Source: an uncultured Lachnospiraceae bacterium (GTDB taxonomy: Bacteria > Bacillota > Clostridia > Lachnospirales > Lachnospiraceae). Taken from it: a stretch of 64,000 nt of DNA. Numbering within the stretch: the first letter of the stretch is position 1; each line of letters begins with the position of its first letter. Where the stretch lies: NCBI GenBank assembly GCA_902774915.1, contig CACYKH010000005.1, forward strand, positions 53,852 through 117,851, read 5' to 3'. Positions 52,918-62,916 of the stretch are shown here, piece by piece. Under the pieces are notes generated by a model, which did not search any database, was not told where the DNA came from, and saw nothing but the letters and a program-made list of their open reading frames with translations. Both the position numbers and the translations under genes were made by a program.

Positions 52918-55900
52918 ATGAAGGAATATGAAATCCAAAAAAACTTAATCGATAAATCAAAGGAAGAAATAAAGAGAAAACAACTCGAAGCACAAAATAA
53001 TGCTGCGAGTATTTCTGCGTTTCTTGTAAATAACTTTGACGCCTTAAACAAGGATCCGAAAGAGAAGGAAAAACAGGTACTGGATTATCTTTTTAATGAA
53101 TTTGTTGCAAATTCTGATAAACAGTCAAAGGTTTTTGAAGAAAAAGAAATTCAAAATATTAAGAAAAAGAGATTAGAGAAGTTTGGACTTGATGATCTTT
53201 CAGATAATCTGATCACAGAACCATTATCAGATATTCGTAAAGTCAGAAGCATGTACAGGCTTAATAACCTCGATGGTGTTCTTGCGGACACAAATGGGGC
53301 TGAAACTCTTAAATCACTTATTATTTCGAATATAAAAAATAGTGATGAATATAAGGCTTTGATGGCAGCGAAAAATAAAAATGAAATGGGAACTGCCGTT
53401 AATAATGCAAAGTCCAGCCTTCTTTCCAAGATGGAAAATGGAGAGATGGCTTTTTCTGGTATTAATATTCCTGATTCTGCTGTAAATATTTATAAAGCAA
53501 TGATGTCTGAATATGATGGCAGTATGGATCAATGCCATAGATCTTTGGATGCAGCCATAAATAAGTGTCTTGGTGAAATGCCACAGTACCGTAAATATAA
53601 CCTTGAATCACTAAGTCCAGAATCACTAAAGAAGAATGCTGAAAATATGCATGATCTCAATAAGTTCTTTGATGCTTATGATAGTTTTAGCTGGTTCTCA
53701 TCAGGCGATACTAAGTTTTCGGATTTGAAAGATTCTGTGAACGAAATTAGCAAGATGGCAAAGGCACTTGGTAATCCTGCAAACCCAATTAGTTCAAAAA
53801 CTTTTACTAAATATGTTAAGACTGTAAAAGAAGTTATTAAGAAGGCTAATGAATATAATTCGGATAAAAAGAATACTGATACAGAAAAGAAGTATGCAGT
53901 TAGTGAACTTATAAAGGCTCTTTCTGTAAGCATTTCTAATTCTAAGAAGCTGAATAATGATCAGATGTTAAAAGATGCCGAAGCACTTGGTGTAAGAGAT
54001 ATGATCGAAATTGACGATAGTTTAGTATCATACAATGCAGAACTTAGGGAAAAGAGTGTATTTCGCGGTGAAAAGTACAGAAATGTAACAATTCATAAAG
54101 GTAATGGTTCATATACCATATCTAGATGGGGAGCGTATTCTATTTCTGTTATGGCTCTTGCAGCCACAGGAAAATATACTTTTGATGAAATAGCTGATAA
54201 TGATAAGCTCCTTAAAGAAAAAGAAGAAATATTTGATGAGGTAGTTAATAGAGCGTCAAATAAAACTCCAGAAAATCAGAAGTGGATAGCTGAAAAAATC
54301 TATAAAGGTCAAAAGGTTATAAGAGATCTTATTGATGAAGCTGATAAGGGGGTTGATTACAACGATCCTCATTTTGAAAAGACAGATTTATATAGAAAGC
54401 TCAGCTTCATCCGATTTATGTATTTTGATTCATGGCAGGAGATGAAGAATTGTGCCAATGAAATAACAGAGCTTGCGAAAGAGGAAAATCCTGCATTTGC
54501 AGATTATGTAACATTTAAAGAGTATTTATCTACTACTCAGGGACTGGCTGCTATTTTTAGACAGTCATCAATTGACTATGTATCCATACTTAGAGATTAT
54601 ATCGATGGAACACAGCCAGATATCGTTAATACTTTGATATTACGTGCCGCTAATTGTTATTTAGGAAAAAAACTAGTTCTTAATTACTATAAAGAACATC
54701 CAGATGTGAAGTATTCGGAAAGAGGAGATGAGTCTGTATCATCTGCATGCCTTTCTATAGCAACAGTAATTACTGAAAAGGATGCAGGACCAAAGCAGAT
54801 AACCAGGGCAATAAGTCAAGACCCAGAAATATTGAAGGCTTTTCTTACTCCACTCCTTAATGGCACTATTTATAATGATATAAATGTTTCTTATGATAAA
54901 GAGACAAGTATGCCTATTTTTGACGGTCTTAAGGAATTAGGTGATCTTTTTGATACAAGAAATGTTGAATATATAAAGGAAAAACTGGCTGACAAGAGCT
55001 ATCTTAAGAGAAATTCTATTGAAAACAGAATGTCAGCAACCAGAAAAGCCAGAACAGATCTTTTGATAGACAAAAAGACAGGGAAGATTCGTTCTGTTCT
55101 GGAGCTTGATGCGAAGGAAACTAAAGAGGCTGCAAAGCTTTTTGATGATATCTTTGGACCTTTCCTTAACAAGAAAGGTGTTTCGGATTATTTATATGGA
55201 AAATCTGGTAGAAGTATAGCTGATCTTTTCTACGTAGGTAACATGACTCTCAGACAGGCGGTTGGTCCTATGGCTGAAGAGATGTTCATCAATAGAGGGG
55301 ATGATAATTCTGTTAAGGCTATTATTGTTGCTTTAGCAACTAATCCAGCTCTTGAACTGAAGGTAAAAGACTTTGAACGTAATCTTCAGACAGGTAAATA
55401 TGATTCCGAGATTAAGGGTATCATTGATATAGAAGATATGGACAGGATAAAGCAGCAGGTTCCATATCTTACAAGTATTGAAAGCTTTAAAGGTGTTTTC
55501 AACAAACTTTATAAGAGCATTGACACTAAGGCATTTACTGAGTCACAGTGGACTGAATTCTATAAACATGAATTCCATAAGATTGCAGAAGAAGGCCTTA
55601 TTCCAGAAGACAGAGTTATATCTGCTGAAAGCATAAAGGCAAAGGTCAATCCTGTTCATCCTTATGAAGAGGTGTTCGAGGATCTGAAAACTCTTTATGG
55701 TCCTAAGCAGAAGTTCATTAAAGAGTGGGCTGGAAAGCAAAATGGAACGGAAGCTGTTTATCATAAACAGAATTTCCTTAGTAATATGAAGGATGTAAAT
55801 CCAGGCAGTTTTGATGACGATAGTTTTACTGCTTTGGCTTATTTCTGTGCATTTGATCCTGATTATATTGAAGTTCCGAAGACTCCAGAAATAGACGATT

Positions 55901-58900
55901 CTATAATGAGTCATGATATTGAAGTTGAAATATCTGCTCATAAATGGACAACAGATATTCATGCTATGGGAAATGGTAAGCCTAGAATATCTATGTATAA
56001 TAATCAGGCGGCTCCAATTAATGCTGCTAGAAGAGCGACTGCGAATATGATAAGTAAGCTCGACAATGGCGAAGCAAAGCCACTTGCTGATTCCGTTGTA
56101 AAGGGTATTAGATCTACTTTGGGACGTCTTAAATTACTAAGCGATTTCAGAAAAGACTATTATGATGTATATCATCACATATATATGCTTAATCAGGTTA
56201 AGCAGGCAATAGATACAAATGCCGAGTTATCTAATGCTGTCAATTCCATTCTTACTCCTGAAGAAATAAAAGAGTTGAAGGCTGTAATTTCTTTCCAGAA
56301 TGTTATTGATAAAAGAAATATAGCTATTGATAAGCTTAACAAGGCTGATAAGGGCGAAATAGAATTATCAACGGAAGAAAGAGAAGAGTTTATTAAAGAT
56401 ATCTCTAAGTTTGAACATTTAAGTAAACGTTGGGTTGATAATTATAATGATTTTATCTCAAGTGATGAGTATGCTCGTGAAGCAGAAAAAGTTATGAACA
56501 TCAAGAAACTAGATAAAAGTATAGCTTGGCAGACTCTTGCTGAAACCACGTTTACTGAAAATCAAAAAGCCATGATAACGTTTAGTGATGAGTTTATTGA
56601 AGACGTTATGAACGATGATCTTCAGGATGAACTCTCGAATGACATCACTAATAAAATAAAAATAGTAAAAGAAGATTTTAAGGATGTAAATGAAGAGTAT
56701 CAGAATGCGATCAAGAATTTTAATGAATTAAATGTAAAAGACCTTCAGGGTAACCAGCTTGAAGATTTATATATGGCTGAAAGATTAAGATGCAATCTTG
56801 AATATCAAATGCTTCAATATGCTGGAATTGTGGCTGGAAAAGTTTCATCAGTTCAGCTTGCTAATATTATTTCCGGCTATAATGAAATTGCAAAGGAAAA
56901 GGGATGGTCTCAGCTTAATTCTAACGAAACTAATGCCAAGAATGTTTTTGATTCCATGTCTTCACCAAAGAATGCAGGTGAAAAGCTGGACGCCTTTTAC
57001 AATATTGTATTTGGAGAACTAGAAAGAACACCTAGTGTGTTTGATGATATTTTAGATGAGACTCAACATATTAGAGGTATAGATAATCTTAAATCTGATA
57101 AGTCTCTTGATTATCCAGCTGAGAAGAAGATTGCAAAGCTTAAAGCAAAAAATATATCCAGAGCTACGAAGGATATGCTGGATAATGTAAATGCAAATCT
57201 GGCTGAAAAAGCAGATAATGTTATTCCTTTTATTCAGCGTTATGAATCTGTAGATTCTGTGATTGACAATATAACAAGGCAAGCTAAGGCAAAAGAGGTT
57301 GATCCACGCGACAGAAAAATAGATTTTTCTGATGATGTTAAGGATTTTGCAGTAAAGGCTATAAATAAGATGAAAGAATATGGCCTTATTACTGGTAATA
57401 CAAAAGCTGAACAGGGCGCAAAGGTTTATGCTCATCATAAGATTTTGGATGCTAAGGAAAACCTTAAGAAGGCGGTAGCATCTGGCAATATTGAAAAAAT
57501 TGATGAGGCAAATGAGCTTTATGAAGCAGAGCTTGAGAAGATGCGCGATATCTTTGCAATTGTAAAGAAGGGCATAAAAGGTAAGGAGATAGTTGCTGGT
57601 AATCTGGATACCATACGTACAAAGGATGTTCCAGCAGAGTTTTCTTATGATTATCAAGTTGATAGTGTAGTAAATGGATTATATGTAATTGCTGAAACAT
57701 GCGCTAGAATGAATGTTTCAGTTGAAGATTATTTAAATAATCCTGTTATTGTAGTAGAAAAACATATACAAACTCAATTAGCAAAGAATAGGTTTGAAAG
57801 CAAGATAGCTTCAAGTAAAACCTTTGCTGAGTCTTTTAATGCTTTATATAAGGCTGGAGAAGATGAGATTATGAATCCAAGCTTTATGAAGAATATCACA
57901 GGTGGTTCAATTGGCACAACAATTGGACGACCTTTAGATGTTATATGTTTTCTTGAGGATGATCCAGAGAAGCTTATTGATCTTGAAAGCAAAAAGTTTG
58001 CTCTTACAGAAAGGGTCGCAAATCATTTAGATAACGAACAGAATTATTTGGAAAGCGTATACAGACTTTCTAATTTATCTGATGGCTTTATGCTTACAAA
58101 AGAGTATCAGACATTTATTAATGGACTAAAGGATGGCTATCTGTCAGAAGATATGCTTGATAGACGTTATGTTCGAGTTTTTTATAAAAATGGAAAGGCT
58201 GAAGCGTTAAATGAAGATGATTATTATTCATCTTCATTAAAAACAGAGAATCTTTATGAGGACATAACAAAAAAATATAATGATAATAAAGAGTTTGCTA
58301 AGAAAGGTCCAAATATAGTCAAGAGAGTAATGGTCGAGACTATGTATGATTACCTTATGGAGCATCCAGAGGATAGTGAAAAGCCAGAGTATAAGGCTCT
58401 TCTTGAGCTTGCTGGAAAGGCATCAAAAGAGCTTGGTGTTAAGTATCCTAATTCTGCAGATGAGCGTCTGATGACTCCAGAAATCAAATTCAAGAAGTGG
58501 CAGAATAGAATTAATAACGAAATTAATAAGCTTTCCGATGATCTGGAAAATGAAGAAAAAGAGTTTGACAGACAGTATCAGGAGCTTGTTAAGAGTGGAG
58601 CTGATAAAGAGGCCATTAAAGATCTGTTAGCAATCCGTTTATCTGAGCTTATTGAAGGATATAACCATTATAGGGTGACAGAGAGTTATCTTAGACTCCG
58701 AGCTGAACAGCTGGTAGACCTAAGAGATAACCCAGGTAAAGCACTTCCTGAGCATCCTAAATTTGTAGATTATAATTATGATGATGCAAAATATGACTAC
58801 GAAATGATTAAAGACCGTGTTCGTGGAGAAATCTTCCCTGAACATCTTTCTAGTGTTGAGGCATATAAAGAGTGGAGACTGAAGCATGATGTAGTGATTG

Positions 58901-61332
58901 GTGAAGACGGCTCAGAAAAGGTGGTTGAATCTGACAGCTTTGGCCTTAGTGAAAATGATTTATCTCCAGAAGAGTGGAGAATGTCATGGGAGAATGCAAT
59001 CCGTGACGGAGCTTATGTGAGATCAACTCCAGTTGATATAATTGATGTTGACGAGTTCTTAGAAAATAATGTATCTGGTGCTGAACTTAATTCAGAGAAT
59101 AAGCCTGAGATAAAAACAGAAAACAAGCCAGAAGACAATATTATCAATAACATAGATAATGTAGATATTAGTATAAATATTAATAATGAGAACGCTAAAG
59201 ATCTGGAGATTCCAGAAATAGTTATTGGAGAAGACATTCAGAAAGTAATTGATAGCTATGAAAAAGAAAAGAATGAACAACTCCAATCTGCGGAATATGC
59301 TAACTATGATAATGAAGAGAAGATGCTTGTAAATGCTAAGGCTGTTAGTAATGTTGTCTTAGAAATGATTAATTCTACTATGGAATGCCAAAGACAATTA
59401 GAAGGAATGGATAATCCAAAAGATTATGCTTCAGTGTTGAATGCTATGAAATCTGTTCTGGATACAATGGTCGGAACGAATAATTCAAAGAATACCTTGG
59501 GGGATTTTGCGAGAAAATATAGAAAGCTGATGTCCCAGGTGAATAAGTATCTTAAAGACAATAAAGCAAGTCTTAAGGACGATGCTACAGTAGATGCTGC
59601 AAAGTCCTATGAATTACTGAGTCAGTTTAGGGATAATGGAAACCTGCTTATAGAAACCTTTAACTCCTTTAGTGGAATATTGGTAGGAAATATTAAGAAT
59701 TCTAAGATAATAAATAAAAACCTTGAGAACTTTACCATGGCTGAGGCTCTTGATAATTACATGGGAAGTAAAGAACTTAAGAAGTTTTTTGAGGAAAAAG
59801 CCGGTGAGGATTATGTTAGTGACTTATTAGATAATACAAAAAATCATGTAGATAATCAGAAGATGGATGTTATGGAACAGCATTTCTATGATAATCTCAT
59901 TAAATGTACCAAGGATAATCCAGAAATGGATATGATGAGGTATGTTGTGTCAGATGATTATGCGCATTATATTAAGCCAAGCCTTGTCGATAAAGCGGTA
60001 AGTCTTCGTACGGCTGCTCAGGTTTATGTGATTAGTAAGTATATTGATAAGTTTATTCGTGCCGATACTGTGGAAGAAAAGCGGGAGATAGCATCTAAAA
60101 TTACTCCTGAGAACTTCAATAAAGAGGTTAAGGAACTTGAGAATAATGTAGCATTCAAGGCGGCTCATCAGTGTGATCCGGCTCATGCTGAAAAGCATTA
60201 TGACTGGATTAGTAGTAAAACTGAATACAGTGCGGAGCATATGAAAGATTTCGTAGATGGTATTCGAAATGGCGAAACAAATAACCTGACTAAAAAATTC
60301 GCATTTGTTGACTATATGCTTATGTACAACGTGGCGGTTACAGCATTATATTCAAATCCTAAAAACAGGCAGTATTTAGATTCGTTATATATTATGGGCG
60401 AATTTGGCTGTGCTGGCGGTGCAGCTCAGGCGAACAAAGGTATAAGAGAAGATGTAATCAAGTACTTTAATAATAATCCTGATGCAAAGAAGCTATATGG
60501 TGGTTCCATCAATAACCTTGATATGATGATCAACTTTGTCTCAAGTGAAAAGGTTCAAAAGGACATAATGAAGATTGTAGAAAAGAATATTTCTCGTGCT
60601 CTTAGTGCTAAAATTGGCAAGATGAAGAGGTACCAGGAATATCGCAACAAGAGAGCAAAGGTAGATAGAGTCAAAGAAGAAATCAGGCTTAAAGAAGAAG
60701 TAAGAAGAAACCATAAAGCTCGTATTAAGCATAATAAGGAATTTATTAAGGAGGCTGATAAGGAAGGACATAGCTATAATAAAGAAGGTCTTGAACAGCA
60801 GATTAGAGAATCTGAGCAAATAATAAAAGAAGTAGATAAAGAAATTCTTGATATCAAGAGGGAAGCTAAAGAAAAACTTGAAAAGATGAAAGAGGAAGAG
60901 AAGCAGAACGAAGAAAGATATCAACAAGAATTAAAAGAAGTAGAGACTGAGAAGGAACTCAAGAGAAAGGTTAATAGCACGAAGAAGAAGCTTCAGAAGG
61001 CTCAGGATAGGGTTAAAGAACTTGAGGAACTTGCTGAAGAATCGAAGACTAGCAGACCAAACATGGTTGAAGCCTACTTGGCAGATGCAAGAGAAGCCGG
61101 CGAAGATGTACAGATGTATGAAGAAAAACTTCAGAAGGCTACTGAAGAATACGATAAGTTCCTTAAGCAGAAGAAGGCTAAAGAAGAACAAAAAGATAAA
61201 GAAGAGGACCAGAAGGAACTGCACAGTGAAGACCAGAAGGAAGGTCCTAAGAATGAAGAGCCTAAAAAGGAAGAACCTAAGAAGGGTGAACCTAAAAAAG
61301 AAGTGCCAAAGGGCGGCATGAAAATGTCTTGA
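52918..61332 (+). CDS. Giant protein of about 2,804 residues, unknown function
   Basis: The ATG at 52918 follows GGAG at 52907-52910; the upstream in-frame TTG coincides with the predicted transcription start. I do not recognise this protein. It has no signal peptide, membrane segment or sorting motif that I can see, so it is probably cytoplasmic. Composition is rich in Lys, Glu, Asp, Asn and Leu and appears mostly helical. Several folded regions are suggested by conserved-looking blocks, for example the one around HKGNGSYTISRWGAYSISVM (about residue 390) and one at FGCAGGAAQANKG (about 2,500). An Asn/Glu/Ile-rich linker lies at about 2,055-2,110. From about 2,570 to the end it is a long coiled coil (REEVRRNHKARIKHN, EKELKRKVNSTKKKLQKAQ) finishing in Pro-Lys-Glu repeats. 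It is a single intact frame with its own promoter. Confidence 0.75.
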   Translation: MKEYEIQKNLIDKSKEEIKRKQLEAQNNAASISAFLVNNFDALNKDPKEKEKQVLDYLFNEFVANSDKQSKVFEEKEIQNIKKKRLEKFGLDDLSDNLITEPLSDIRKVRSMYRLNNLDGVLADTNGAETLKSLIISNIKNSDEYKALMAAKNKNEMGTAVNNAKSSLLSKMENGEMAFSGINIPDSAVNIYKAMMSEYDGSMDQCHRSLDAAINKCLGEMPQYRKYNLESLSPESLKKNAENMHDLNKFFDAYDSFSWFSSGDTKFSDLKDSVNEISKMAKALGNPANPISSKTFTKYVKTVKEVIKKANEYNSDKKNTDTEKKYAVSELIKALSVSISNSKKLNNDQMLKDAEALGVRDMIEIDDSLVSYNAELREKSVFRGEKYRNVTIHKGNGSYTISRWGAYSISVMALAATGKYTFDEIADNDKLLKEKEEIFDEVVNRASNKTPENQKWIAEKIYKGQKVIRDLIDEADKGVDYNDPHFEKTDLYRKLSFIRFMYFDSWQEMKNCANEITELAKEENPAFADYVTFKEYLSTTQGLAAIFRQSSIDYVSILRDYIDGTQPDIVNTLILRAANCYLGKKLVLNYYKEHPDVKYSERGDESVSSACLSIATVITEKDAGPKQITRAISQDPEILKAFLTPLLNGTIYNDINVSYDKETSMPIFDGLKELGDLFDTRNVEYIKEKLADKSYLKRNSIENRMSATRKARTDLLIDKKTGKIRSVLELDAKETKEAAKLFDDIFGPFLNKKGVSDYLYGKSGRSIADLFYVGNMTLRQAVGPMAEEMFINRGDDNSVKAIIVALATNPALELKVKDFERNLQTGKYDSEIKGIIDIEDMDRIKQQVPYLTSIESFKGVFNKLYKSIDTKAFTESQWTEFYKHEFHKIAEEGLIPEDRVISAESIKAKVNPVHPYEEVFEDLKTLYGPKQKFIKEWAGKQNGTEAVYHKQNFLSNMKDVNPGSFDDDSFTALAYFCAFDPDYIEVPKTPEIDDSIMSHDIEVEISAHKWTTDIHAMGNGKPRISMYNNQAAPINAARRATANMISKLDNGEAKPLADSVVKGIRSTLGRLKLLSDFRKDYYDVYHHIYMLNQVKQAIDTNAELSNAVNSILTPEEIKELKAVISFQNVIDKRNIAIDKLNKADKGEIELSTEEREEFIKDISKFEHLSKRWVDNYNDFISSDEYAREAEKVMNIKKLDKSIAWQTLAETTFTENQKAMITFSDEFIEDVMNDDLQDELSNDITNKIKIVKEDFKDVNEEYQNAIKNFNELNVKDLQGNQLEDLYMAERLRCNLEYQMLQYAGIVAGKVSSVQLANIISGYNEIAKEKGWSQLNSNETNAKNVFDSMSSPKNAGEKLDAFYNIVFGELERTPSVFDDILDETQHIRGIDNLKSDKSLDYPAEKKIAKLKAKNISRATKDMLDNVNANLAEKADNVIPFIQRYESVDSVIDNITRQAKAKEVDPRDRKIDFSDDVKDFAVKAINKMKEYGLITGNTKAEQGAKVYAHHKILDAKENLKKAVASGNIEKIDEANELYEAELEKMRDIFAIVKKGIKGKEIVAGNLDTIRTKDVPAEFSYDYQVDSVVNGLYVIAETCARMNVSVEDYLNNPVIVVEKHIQTQLAKNRFESKIASSKTFAESFNALYKAGEDEIMNPSFMKNITGGSIGTTIGRPLDVICFLEDDPEKLIDLESKKFALTERVANHLDNEQNYLESVYRLSNLSDGFMLTKEYQTFINGLKDGYLSEDMLDRRYVRVFYKNGKAEALNEDDYYSSSLKTENLYEDITKKYNDNKEFAKKGPNIVKRVMVETMYDYLMEHPEDSEKPEYKALLELAGKASKELGVKYPNSADERLMTPEIKFKKWQNRINNEINKLSDDLENEEKEFDRQYQELVKSGADKEAIKDLLAIRLSELIEGYNHYRVTESYLRLRAEQLVDLRDNPGKALPEHPKFVDYNYDDAKYDYEMIKDRVRGEIFPEHLSSVEAYKEWRLKHDVVIGEDGSEKVVESDSFGLSENDLSPEEWRMSWENAIRDGAYVRSTPVDIIDVDEFLENNVSGAELNSENKPEIKTENKPEDNIINNIDNVDISININNENAKDLEIPEIVIGEDIQKVIDSYEKEKNEQLQSAEYANYDNEEKMLVNAKAVSNVVLEMINSTMECQRQLEGMDNPKDYASVLNAMKSVLDTMVGTNNSKNTLGDFARKYRKLMSQVNKYLKDNKASLKDDATVDAAKSYELLSQFRDNGNLLIETFNSFSGILVGNIKNSKIINKNLENFTMAEALDNYMGSKELKKFFEEKAGEDYVSDLLDNTKNHVDNQKMDVMEQHFYDNLIKCTKDNPEMDMMRYVVSDDYAHYIKPSLVDKAVSLRTAAQVYVISKYIDKFIRADTVEEKREIASKITPENFNKEVKELENNVAFKAAHQCDPAHAEKHYDWISSKTEYSAEHMKDFVDGIRNGETNNLTKKFAFVDYMLMYNVAVTALYSNPKNRQYLDSLYIMGEFGCAGGAAQANKGIREDVIKYFNNNPDAKKLYGGSINNLDMMINFVSSEKVQKDIMKIVEKNISRALSAKIGKMKRYQEYRNKRAKVDRVKEEIRLKEEVRRNHKARIKHNKEFIKEADKEGHSYNKEGLEQQIRESEQIIKEVDKEILDIKREAKEKLEKMKEEEKQNEERYQQELKEVETEKELKRKVNSTKKKLQKAQDRVKELEELAEESKTSRPNMVEAYLADAREAGEDVQMYEEKLQKATEEYDKFLKQKKAKEEQKDKEEDQKELHSEDQKEGPKNEEPKKEEPKKGEPKKEVPKGGMKMS

Positions 61333-61357
61333 CAAAGAGACTTTGTTAGGGTATTAT
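61329..61357 (+). promoter_or_regulatory. infC operon promoter
   Basis: A perfect TTGACA (61329-61334), a 17-base spacer, and TATTAT (61352-61357). The -35 box overlaps the TGA stop of the giant gene (61330-61332). Confidence 0.85.
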
Positions 61358-61363
61358 AGTCAA

Positions 61364-61525
61364 GCGTGTGAAAAACACGGGAAAACCAAGTAGAGTATCC
61401 ACTCTCACCTGGACAGCCAAAGAGCAGTCGGGTCGAATACATTTGATGCATACCAGATATATTATTTTGGTGTGTAATGACTTTGTATTAAAAGTGGATA
61501 TTCTTGAATATCCACTTTTTTATTG
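61364..61525 (+). promoter_or_regulatory. L20-type ribosomal protein leader (attenuator of infC-rpmI-rplT)
   Basis: The leader starts with a hairpin (GCGTGTG/CACG region), then conserved-looking GGGAAAACCAAGTAGAGTATCC and CTGGACAGCCAAAGAGCAGTCGGG stretches. It ends with a perfect terminator: 61491-61502 with 61507-61518, followed by T. TATCCACT (61396-61403) can pair with AGTGGATA (61493-61500), giving an antiterminator. In Firmicutes ribosomal protein L20 binds this leader and represses its own operon. The assignment is from order and structure; no covariance model was run. Confidence 0.85.
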
Positions 61526-61541
61526 TATGGAGGGTAAAGCA

Positions 61542-62051
61542 ATAGACTATTTAATTAACGAACAGATTCGAGACAAAGAAGTACGAGTTATCGGAGCTGA
61601 GGGTAATCAGTTAGGTGTAATGAGCATTCAGGATGCCAGAGCTGCAGCTGATGAGGCTGGCCTTGATCTGGTTAGGGTTTCTCCTAATGCAAAACCACCT
61701 GTTTGTAAGATTATCGATTACGGAAAATTCCGTTATGAGATTTCCCGTAAGGAGAAAGAGGCAAAGAAGAAACAGAAGACTGTGGAAATCAAAGAAGTGC
61801 GTCTTTCACCAAATATTGAAGAGAATGATCTTAATACAAAGATAAATCAAGCCAGAAAGTTCCTTCAGAAGGGTAACAGAGTTAAAGTTACTCTTAGATT
61901 CAGAGGACGTGAGCTGGCATATGTAAATCAGAGCAAGCCAATACTTGATGACTTCGCAGAGAAACTTGCTGATATATCTACTATTGATAAGCAGCCTAAG
62001 TTTGAGGGAAGAAGTATGTCGATGTTCCTTGCTGCAAAAACAAATAAGTAA
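61542..62051 (+). CDS. infC: Translation initiation factor IF-3 (ATA start)
   Basis: The product begins after GGAGGG at 61529-61534; the first in-frame codon at the right spacing (7 bases) is ATA at 61542. An in-frame ATG at 61527 overlaps that site and follows the terminator T run, so it cannot be the start. Rare start codons in infC are known: IF-3 rejects them and so limits its own synthesis. The 169-residue protein has the N-terminal domain (LINEQIRDKEVRVIGAEGNQLG), a Lys-rich linker and the C-terminal domain (VKVTLRFRGREL). It binds the 30S subunit and checks the start codon. Confidence 0.92.
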   Translation: MDYLINEQIRDKEVRVIGAEGNQLGVMSIQDARAAADEAGLDLVRVSPNAKPPVCKIIDYGKFRYEISRKEKEAKKKQKTVEIKEVRLSPNIEENDLNTKINQARKFLQKGNRVKVTLRFRGRELAYVNQSKPILDDFAEKLADISTIDKQPKFEGRSMSMFLAAKTNK

Positions 62052-62091
62052 ATAATAGGGATTTATCCCGATTAAATAGGAGGAAAATATA

Positions 62092-62289
62092 ATGCCAAAG
62101 TTAAAGACAAAAAGAGCTGCTGCAAAGCGCTTCAAGGTAACAGGAACTGGAAAGCTTAAGAGAAATAAGGCTAACAAGAGTCATATCCTTACAAAGAAGA
62201 CTACAAAGCGTAAGAGAGGTCTTAGAAAGGCAACTATGACTGATAAGACAAATGAGAAGAATATGAAGAAGATTCTTCCATATCTTTAA
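62092..62289 (+). CDS. rpmI: Ribosomal protein bL35
   Basis: AGGAGGAAAA precedes the ATG. The 65-residue, highly basic product starts [20 protein letters not shown] and contains [20 protein letters not shown], the typical L35 sequence. It is a part of the large ribosomal subunit. It lies between infC and rplT, the universal order. Confidence 0.97.
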   Translation: MPKLKTKRAAAKRFKVTGTGKLKRNKANKSHILTKKTTKRKRGLRKATMTDKTNEKNMKKILPYL

Positions 62290-62329
62290 GATTTGTTTGT
62301 AGACTAAGTTTGTTTAGGAGGATAATAAA

Positions 62330-62686
62330 ATGGCAAGAATTAAAGGTGGCGCTAATGCCAAGAAGAGACATAATAAAGTACTTAAGGCTGCAAAGGGATA
62401 CCGCGGAGCAAGAAGTAAGCAGTATAGAGTAGCTAAGCAGTCTGTAATGAGAGCTGATGCAACAGCATTTGCTGGACGTAAGGAGCGTAAGAGAGATTTC
62501 CGTAAGCTCTGGATCGCACGTATCAATGCTGCAGCTAGACAGAATGATATTTCATACAGCCAGCTTATGCATGGTCTTAAGGTAGCTGGTGTAGATATGA
62601 ATCGTAAGATGCTTTCAGAGATCGCTATCAGTGATCCAGAAGGATTTACACAGCTTGTTGAGGTTGCAAAGGCAGCTATAGCTTAA
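62330..62686 (+). CDS. rplT: Ribosomal protein bL20
   Basis: AGGAGGATAA precedes the ATG. The 118-residue basic protein begins [19 protein letters not shown] and contains the L20 marks [27 protein letters not shown] and LDRKML-like [12 protein letters not shown]. It binds 23S rRNA in subunit assembly and is expected to bind the leader at 61364 to repress this operon. Confidence 0.97.
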   Translation: MARIKGGANAKKRHNKVLKAAKGYRGARSKQYRVAKQSVMRADATAFAGRKERKRDFRKLWIARINAAARQNDISYSQLMHGLKVAGVDMNRKMLSEIAISDPEGFTQLVEVAKAAIA

Positions 62687-62722
62687 GTTTAAAAATTATT
62701 CTAAAAAGTGTTGATTTTTGTG

Positions 62723-62751
62723 TTGACATTTATGGGATAAAGTGATACTAT
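62723..62751 (+). promoter_or_regulatory. Promoter of tRNA-Leu
   Basis: A perfect TTGACA (62723-62728), a 17-base spacer, TACTAT (62746-62751) preceded by TGA. Transcription would start near 62757, directly at the leader hairpin GTCGCGTC/GACGCGAC (62758-62765 with 62771-62778). Confidence 0.8.
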
Positions 62752-62786
62752 ATGCAAGTCGCGTCGATGTGACGCGACTGATATAA

Positions 62787-62870
62787 GCGGGAGTGCTGGA
62801 ATTGGCAGACAGGCTAGACTAAGGATCTAGTGTTGGCAACGACGTGTGAGTTCAAGTCTCATCTCCCGCA
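62787..62870 (+). tRNA. tRNA-Leu (anticodon AAG)
   Basis: An 84-base class II tRNA. The acceptor strands are GCGGGAG (62787-62793) and CTCCCGC (62863-62869), with discriminator A at 62870. The anticodon stem CTAGA/TCTAG holds loop CTAAGGA, so the anticodon is AAG. A long variable arm (TTGGCAACGACG region) and a TTCAAGT T loop follow. The CCA end is not encoded. AAG would decode CUU, possibly after A-to-I editing; most bacteria use GAG. Confidence 0.93.
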
Positions 62871-62873
62871 CAC

Positions 62874-62914
62874 AAAAAGAGAGGTAATGCACAAAGTGCT
62901 TACCTCTCTTTTTT
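62874..62914 (+). terminator. Terminator after tRNA-Leu
   Basis: AAAAAGAGAGGTAA-T-GCAC pairs with GTGC-TTACCTCTCTTTTT around an AAA loop, with a single bulged T, and ends in a T run. The stem can be extended into the tRNA 3' end (see findings). Confidence 0.9.
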
Positions 62915-62916
62915 GT

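Noticed and set aside
57052-57657. Antisense open frame of 201 codons in the giant gene
   Set aside because: It lies fully opposite a well-supported gene, has no ribosome site and a composition (Ile, Cys, Leu rich) typical of a shadow frame.
61368-61541. Longer infC frame beginning upstream in the leader
   Set aside because: This part runs through the L20 leader and terminator, has no ribosome site, and does not resemble IF-3.
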